Source: JBBRDU01 sp038230335 (GTDB lineage: Bacteria; Verrucomicrobiota; Verrucomicrobiia; Chthoniobacterales; UBA10450). Taken from it: a stretch of 64,000 bases of DNA. Every line of letters starts with the position of its first letter. Positions within the stretch are counted from its first letter, which is position 1. The stretch lies in the NCBI GenBank assembly GCA_038230335.1, contig JBBRNL010000003.1, positions 248,001-312,000 of the forward strand, read 5' to 3'. Under the pieces are notes generated by a model. That model was not told where the DNA came from. It did no database searches and saw only the letters and a program-made list of their open reading frames with translations. Positions 59,734-64,000 of this stretch are shown here, piece by piece. The position numbers and the translations under genes were made by a program.

Positions 59734-59744
59734 CGGATTAATTT

Positions 59745-60368
59745 GTGAAAAATCGACCGAGGCTCTGGATATGGGTGATCGCCATCACGATCGGAGCGCT
59801 GCTTTTGCTGGCCGCCTTCCGGCTCGATGCCGTCGTGCACGAGTGGCAACAGGCCCATCGGTGGAAAAATATTCAGCAGCTGAGTCGAAATGTGACTCGC
59901 GGAACGGACTGGCCCGCGCATGTCGCCCTCGGACTGGTTCTCGCTGGAGTGGCTTGGTGGCGAGGCAATCGCAAATGGACTCGCATCTTCCTGGCCATGA
60001 TCCTTGCCACCGCGTTGGCTGGCTTGACGGCTTATGGCTTAAAGTTTGCTACGGGGCGCGTCCGCCCCTCCGTCAAAATGGAGCAGGCGTGGCGCGGACC
60101 CGATTCGCATCAGAACTATCAGGCGTTCCCGTCCGGACACACCACTGCCAGTGCCGCGTTTTTCGGCGTGTTGCTTTTTGTGTGCTGGCGGCTCGGCCTT
60201 CTTTGCCTTCCCATTCCGCTCTTCGTCGGTTTCACCAGAATTTTTCTGGGCGCGCATTATTTGTCGGACGTGGTAGGCGGGCTGCTGCTCGGGTTTCTCA
60301 CCGCGGCACTAATCGCCGTATTCGTCCTGCGCAAGGCCTTGCTCACGCAAGAGCCGGTGGCACAATAA
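59745..60368 (+). CDS. PAP2-family membrane phosphatase
   Basis: 207 residues from GTG 59745. Six hydrophobic helices and the full phosphatidic-acid-phosphatase signature: KFATGRVRPS (Lys100, Arg107), PSGHTTAS (129-136, catalytic His) and RIFLGAHYLSDVVGG (Arg165, His171). Family members dephosphorylate undecaprenyl diphosphate or lipid A, which fits the divergent lipid-linked glycosyltransferase gene 11 bases away; the two may share a control region. Confidence 0.93.
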   Translation: MKNRPRLWIWVIAITIGALLLLAAFRLDAVVHEWQQAHRWKNIQQLSRNVTRGTDWPAHVALGLVLAGVAWWRGNRKWTRIFLAMILATALAGLTAYGLKFATGRVRPSVKMEQAWRGPDSHQNYQAFPSGHTTASAAFFGVLLFVCWRLGLLCLPIPLFVGFTRIFLGAHYLSDVVGGLLLGFLTAALIAVFVLRKALLTQEPVAQ

Positions 60369-60384
60369 CGAGCAGCGCTCGAGG

Positions 60385-60472
60385 GGAGGGGTGGTCGAGT
60401 GGTTGATGGCTCCGGTCTTGAAAACCGGCAGAGCGAAAGCTCTCGTGGGTTCGAATCCCACCCCCTCCGCCA
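60385..60472 (+). tRNA. tRNA-Ser (anticodon UGA)
   Basis: Class II tRNA: acceptor GGAGGGG/CCCCTCC, anticodon stem CCGGT/ACCGG around loop CTTGAAA (anticodon TGA), long variable arm GCAGAGCGAAAGCTCTCGT, T-loop TTCGAATCC, and encoded CCA at 60470-60472. It follows the PAP2 gene by 16 bases. The 252 bases after it hold no gene; small GC-rich palindromes are present. Confidence 0.97.
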
Positions 60473-60724
60473 TCTGCTGCAGTCGCTTTTCATGACACGA
60501 GCAGAGGTAGAAGCGTAGACGCTTCGCGTCGTCCAAAATGTGACAAGCGGCAAGCCGCATGAGGATTTCTCGGCTGAGTGCAAATCCGAATGGCCGGATG
60601 ACCTACAGAAGAGTGCGCGCCAGCTAGTGGGGCATGCAAACGCCGCTGGAGGCGAGCACATATTACGGGATCGTCGGCGTCGAAACTCAGTGGACATTCC
60701 GGTATGTTCATAAGAACATAAGGT

Positions 60725-61846
60725 ATGATCCAGCCAGCCCGCGGTAAATTCCGACCTGTGGTCAAAGAGACTCCACAGAGCACAGACGTCATGCATGGCC
60801 GCGGGGCATCCTGGAGCCCGGCCAACCGGTTCGAAAAATTGCACATCGATCTGAAAGACGTCGACGTCGCCGATCCGGGACCCGACGAAGAGGAACGTCC
60901 GCGTCGGGAAACTCAGTTCTTCCGCGACGGAACGAAGAGTATCATCAGTCGGAACCAGAGCCCGGACGTCGGTTTCGAGACGAGCGTCAATCCGTATCGA
61001 GGCTGCGAGCACGGTTGCATCTACTGCTTCGCGCGCCCGACCCACGAGTATCTCGGATTTTCTGCTGGCCTCGATTTTGAAAGTCGCATCATGGTGAAGG
61101 AAGATGCGCCCCAACTTCTCGAAGAAGAATTATCTGCGCCACGCTGGAAGCCGCAGGTCGTCGTCATGAGTGGCGTGACTGATCCGTATCAGCCGGTCGA
61201 ACAAAAACTGAAAATAACCCGCCGATGCCTGGAGGTCCTCGCCCGGTTTCGCAATCCCGTGGCCATCATTACTAAGAATCGCCTGGTCACACGAGATATC
61301 GACGTCCTGAGCGAACTGGCCTCGCATAACGCGGCCGCCGTCAACATCTCGGTGACTTCACTCGACGTGAATATTCAACGAGTGCTTGAGCCGAGAACGT
61401 CATCTCCGGCGGCGCGTCTGGAAGCGGTCACGAAATTGCGGGCCGCCGGAATTCCGGTTGGGGTGATGGTGGCTCCCATCATCCCGGGCCTGACCGATCA
61501 CGAGATTCCAAAAATCGTGCAGGCTTGCGCGGATGCGGGAGCGCAGTTCGCCGGATACACGGTCGTGCGATTGCCATGGGCGATCGCACCCCTTTTCGAA
61601 CACTGGCTGGATGAACATTTCCCAGAAAAAAAAGACAAGATTCTAAGTCGAATTCAGAGCATGCGCGGCGGGGGCGAGCGGTTAAACGACTCGCGCTGGG
61701 GATCGCGCATCGTGGGCGAGGGGATCTTCGCCGAACAGGTGCGCTCAATGTTTGAGGTGGCCTGTCGCCGCGCCGGCCTGAACATTCGCCCGAGCCTTTC
61801 CACGGATGCTTTTCGGCCGGCCCGTGAGCAACTCAACCTCTTCTAG
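60725..61846 (+). CDS. PA0069-family radical SAM protein
   Basis: 373 residues. The radical SAM cluster motif CEHGCIYC (Cys94, Cys98, Cys101) is followed by FARPTHEYLGFSAGLDFES. VVMSGVTDPYQPVE and ITKNRLVTRDIDVLSEL are hallmarks of the PA0069/SplB-like (spore photoproduct lyase-related) family. The N-terminal region SIISRNQSPDVGFETSVNPYRG is also typical. Despite the SplB name, non-spore members have unknown substrates. Converges on the MFS gene, five bases between stops. Confidence 0.93.
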   Translation: MIQPARGKFRPVVKETPQSTDVMHGRGASWSPANRFEKLHIDLKDVDVADPGPDEEERPRRETQFFRDGTKSIISRNQSPDVGFETSVNPYRGCEHGCIYCFARPTHEYLGFSAGLDFESRIMVKEDAPQLLEEELSAPRWKPQVVVMSGVTDPYQPVEQKLKITRRCLEVLARFRNPVAIITKNRLVTRDIDVLSELASHNAAAVNISVTSLDVNIQRVLEPRTSSPAARLEAVTKLRAAGIPVGVMVAPIIPGLTDHEIPKIVQACADAGAQFAGYTVVRLPWAIAPLFEHWLDEHFPEKKDKILSRIQSMRGGGERLNDSRWGSRIVGEGIFAEQVRSMFEVACRRAGLNIRPSLSTDAFRPAREQLNLF

Positions 61847-61850
61847 TGTT

Positions 61851-63233
61851 TTATCCGGCGGCGATGGCGAGCCGCTTCTGCTTGCGCATCACCAGCCTCA
61901 TCGACCATGCCCCGACGATGCCGAACAACACCATCCCGGGGTACCACATTCCCCAACCGTAATGAACGATAAGCCATCCGATGATGGGTAGAAAAATGGC
62001 CGCGCCGTAGTATTGAAACGAATCGATTACCCCGGAGGCGAAGCCGGCCATCTTGCGTCCTCCGATATCCATCGGGGCGGCCGTCCCAACCAGCGAATGG
62101 GTCGCGTTAACGCTGAAGGATACAAGAATGATGAACAGGCAACTCAGGAAAATACCTGAAGTGCTCGGTTGCAAAGAGCCCGACCACATCGCAACCGACG
62201 CTGCCAGACACACAACCGCCACGATGAAGTAGAGTCCCATCGCGACGGGCGAGCGCTGGCCGCGGAACACCTTATCCGAAACGACGCCGGAAGCGAAGGA
62301 GCCCACCACCGCAATGAGTGGGGCGATGTTCATCGTCCAGGTCACGGACGAAGGTCTTCCGTTAACGTCGAAGTGCAGATACTGATCGAAGAAGAGAAGA
62401 GGAAGCTGTTCGGAACTCTGCCGAACCACACCTGTGCAAGCGTAAGCAACCGCGTAAAACCACACTAGAGGATGACGAAAAATTGTCGAAAAACTCTCTT
62501 TCATTCCTACGCGAACATCGTCGGAGTGTCCGCCCCCCGATTCGGTTTCGTCTTTAACGCATCCGGCAAAACCTGCCTGTTCCGGGGACTCCTTCGGGAC
62601 AAGAGCCACCAGGATCGCCATTACGGCCGTGACCAAAGGTGGCAATCGGAAGAGCCATCGCCAATCGCCCTTCGCCACAATCCATGCTCCAAGTGTGAAA
62701 CCGCCGAGGATAATAGGCGCGAGATTATTGATCGCGACCTGTCCGAGCTGGATCATGAATCCGAAAATGCCGGCAAATGTTCCGCGTTCGTCGCGATTGA
62801 ACCACGCGGCGTTGATTTTCACCATGCCGGGCGCGCCGAATGACTGAAAGTAACCATTCATAAGCCATATCAACGCGAAGGTTGCGAACGTTCCCGCAAA
62901 TGAGGCAAAACCAAAAGTCAGGTTAACGATGATGGTGCCGACCGCACCGATCAGCATGGAAGTGCGGCCACCAATTCGATCGCACAACAGACCGTTAACA
63001 AGTTGGCCTGTCCCGTAGGCAATGTAGAACGCGCTCAGAATTCCCGTGATTTTCGTGTGGTCGAAACCGAACTCCCTTTCCATGCCCGGCGCGGCCCATC
63101 GGAAGTTGTAGCGCAGCATGTAGAACGACGCGTACATGGCGCCGAGGATGACCCAGTTCAGGCCCCGCCGTGGGCGGAAGCCGGCCGGATAACGATGGAA
63201 CATAGGAGCAGGGGAAGATTCACCGGACGTCAT
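61851..63233 (-). CDS. MFS transporter, GlpT/OPA-like
   Basis: 460 residues with 12 predicted helices. The first-half signature ILSAFYIAYGTGQLVNGLLCDRIGGRTSM is the MFS loop 2-3 motif, and the N-terminus WVILGAMYASFYMLRYNFRWAAPGMEREFG resembles the organophosphate:phosphate antiporter group (GlpT/UhpT). NGYFQSFGAPGMVKINAAWF is also OPA-like. A phosphorylated-sugar or organophosphate substrate is likely but not certain. Divergent from the unknown gene at 63341. Confidence 0.88.
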   Translation of the reverse strand: MTSGESSPAPMFHRYPAGFRPRRGLNWVILGAMYASFYMLRYNFRWAAPGMEREFGFDHTKITGILSAFYIAYGTGQLVNGLLCDRIGGRTSMLIGAVGTIIVNLTFGFASFAGTFATFALIWLMNGYFQSFGAPGMVKINAAWFNRDERGTFAGIFGFMIQLGQVAINNLAPIILGGFTLGAWIVAKGDWRWLFRLPPLVTAVMAILVALVPKESPEQAGFAGCVKDETESGGGHSDDVRVGMKESFSTIFRHPLVWFYAVAYACTGVVRQSSEQLPLLFFDQYLHFDVNGRPSSVTWTMNIAPLIAVVGSFASGVVSDKVFRGQRSPVAMGLYFIVAVVCLAASVAMWSGSLQPSTSGIFLSCLFIILVSFSVNATHSLVGTAAPMDIGGRKMAGFASGVIDSFQYYGAAIFLPIIGWLIVHYGWGMWYPGMVLFGIVGAWSMRLVMRKQKRLAIAAG

Positions 63234-63340
63234 GAGGGGTCGAGGATGGGCCGGAGGGAGTCGCTTTCACAATCCAAAAAAAGAGCGGTGTGACCGTTCA
63301 GACTTGCAGCCGGGCGCGTCTTCCCGAGGTTCCTCTGATT

Positions 63341-63886
63341 ATGGGATTAGCGATTGAAGCTCTGCATATTGGAATGAAGGTGCGACATCCGAATTATGGG
63401 GTGGGCGCCGTGAAATCGCTGACCGAACATACGGCGGATATCACTTTCGACGATCAACAGCGCACGATCGCGCCGGAGACGAGCGACCTCACAACGGCCG
63501 ACACGACGGCCCTGCTGCGTGAGTTGGAGTTACCGCTCGATACGCTGATTCGCCAAACCGCTCAGGCCGTGGTGGACGCTCTTGGTCTGGAAAAGCCAGA
63601 CACCATCGTAGAGGGGCTGGGCAGTCGCTGGCAGAACGGTACGTTCGTTCTGCAACCGGGCGACAGTTCCTTGCAGGCCAAGGAAGTGCCGCTCGAAACT
63701 TTTTTTCATAAGATTGTCATGATCCGCAATAATTTACGGGTGCTCGAGCAGAAGGTGAATTCGAGCGACAAGCTTGCGGAAGCGGAAAAGTTCGACATGC
63801 AACAGTACATCACCCGCTGCTACGGATCGCTCACCACCTTCAACATCTTGTTCAAGAGTAAGGACGACCAGTTCTCGACGAAGTAG
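63341..63886 (+). CDS. Unknown protein with N-terminal SH3/tudor-like segment
   Basis: 181 residues from ATG 63341 (MGLAIEALHIGMKVRHPNYG). The segment GMKVRHPNYGVGAVKSLTEHTADITFDD resembles the small barrel at the C-terminus of UvrD/PcrA helicases (KVxHxxFGxGxV). The rest is helical (LLRELELPLDTLIRQTAQAVVDALG, FFHKIVMIRNNLRVLEQKVN). No known family recognised for the whole. The gene stands alone between the MFS gene and the converging aldehyde dehydrogenase. Confidence 0.7.
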   Translation: MGLAIEALHIGMKVRHPNYGVGAVKSLTEHTADITFDDQQRTIAPETSDLTTADTTALLRELELPLDTLIRQTAQAVVDALGLEKPDTIVEGLGSRWQNGTFVLQPGDSSLQAKEVPLETFFHKIVMIRNNLRVLEQKVNSSDKLAEAEKFDMQQYITRCYGSLTTFNILFKSKDDQFSTK

Positions 63887-63910
63887 GGATGGTAGGGACG
63901 ACGTCTCTAC
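63887..63910. repeat. Short palindrome between convergent genes
   Basis: GTAGGGACGACGTCTCTAC is an imperfect palindrome in the 20 bases between two converging genes. Its TAGGGAC/GTCTCTA arms recall the start of the hairpin repeats at 6601 and 55973, so it may be a third, shorter member. Confidence 0.4.
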
Positions 63911-64000
63911 GAAATCCAAACCGTCTTGATGTTCATAAACTCGCGAATTCCCACGGCGCCAAGTTCCCGACCGAACCCCGATCTCTTGACGCCGCCGAAC
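63907..64000 (-). CDS. Aldehyde dehydrogenase, C-terminal end only
   Basis: Only the last 31 codons lie in the window. The minus-strand translation FGGVKRSGFGRELGAVGIRE, then FMNIKTVWIS and a TAG stop at 63909-63907, is the highly conserved C-terminus of NAD(P)-dependent aldehyde dehydrogenases (PFGGxKxSGxGRE.G..g..eft..KtV). The substrate class (betaine aldehyde, succinate semialdehyde or other) cannot be told from this part. Confidence 0.85.
   Translation of the reverse strand, partial: FGGVKRSGFGRELGAVGIREFMNIKTVWIS

Noticed and set aside
60257..61114. Minus-strand frame of 285 codons over tRNA-Ser and the radical SAM gene start
   Set aside because: It crosses a tRNA gene and is antisense to a recognised protein.
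60725..61846. Spore photoproduct lyase
   Set aside because: The protein belongs to the PA0069 family found in non-sporulating bacteria; only the radical SAM core is shared.

Overview
The window is a continuous, gene-dense stretch of a Gram-negative bacterial chromosome, about 57% G+C by eye. It carries about 68 protein genes or gene remnants, three tRNA genes, no rRNA and no CRISPR array. The best fit is a soil or freshwater Verrucomicrobiota bacterium, probably of the Chthoniobacterales/Spartobacteria type. This rests on: a three-gene succinate dehydrogenase with a fused five-helix cytochrome b558; lipid A genes (lpxA, lpxK) and LolC/E, which show an outer membrane; a 1000-residue SecA with a large insertion; a 34-residue AURKAIP1/COX24-type protein; tryptophan breakdown through 3-hydroxyanthranilate; few Shine-Dalgarno sites; and short hairpin repeats at gene ends. 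The assignment is an inference from gene content; no marker gene was compared.

Layout. 1-1.2 kb: two kynurenine-route genes (ACMSD, cut by the window edge, and 3-hydroxyanthranilate dioxygenase). 1.3-2.4 kb: tRNA-Ser(GCU), then a truncated, frameshifted beta-helix adhesin bounded by a second copy of the tRNA 3' end. 2.5-6.6 kb: moeA, a MarR regulator, an orphan TolC and a PgeF/YfiH-type enzyme. 6.7-11.7 kb: lpxA, radC, a polyprenyl diphosphate synthase, a lipoate ligase, pyrF and ispE. 11.8-16.4 kb: sdhCAB, pyrE, ridA. 16.9-25.4 kb: secA, a small lipoprotein, a VOC protein, a Tat-exported nucleotidase, a TonB-domain-like secreted protein, a 3-methyladenine glycosylase, mnmA, cutA. 25.4-32.4 kb (minus strand): an amino-acid permease, then a tight four-gene envelope operon (secreted protein, coiled-coil membrane protein, VanX-like dipeptidase, small membrane protein), then acs. 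32.5-38.9 kb: dodecin, a small membrane-associated protein, an rRNA methyltransferase, thrB-lpxK, a stand-alone LigD-type polymerase, a cupin and a queuosine-precursor transporter. 39.2-41.8 kb: LolC/E, an NlpC/P60-like hydrolase and a DUF2237 protein. 41.8-50.9 kb: a frameshifted 2H phosphodiesterase, an Hsp70, two TPR proteins, an AI-2E family permease, a COX24-like protein, Bcp peroxiredoxin and a His-rich membrane protein. 51-54.4 kb: tRNA-Pro and a three-gene minor-pilin operon. 54.5-64 kb: rpoZ-like, smpB, thpR, an ATP-grasp-like protein, ruvA, a GT39 glycosyltransferase, a PAP2 phosphatase, tRNA-Ser(UGA), a radical SAM protein, an MFS transporter, an unknown protein and the 3' end of an aldehyde dehydrogenase.

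Most genes are housekeeping: respiration, envelope building, pyrimidine and isoprenoid synthesis, tRNA modification and DNA repair. The more unusual parts are the tRNA-Ser remnant, the coiled-coil/VanX envelope operon, the pilin operon (one prepilin carries two phage-tail-like repeats), a GTTGAGC heptamer repeat that is also translated inside a glycosyltransferase, hairpin repeats at convergent gene ends, and an apparently over-represented octamer, GCCTAACG. No complete new defence or biosynthetic system is evident.
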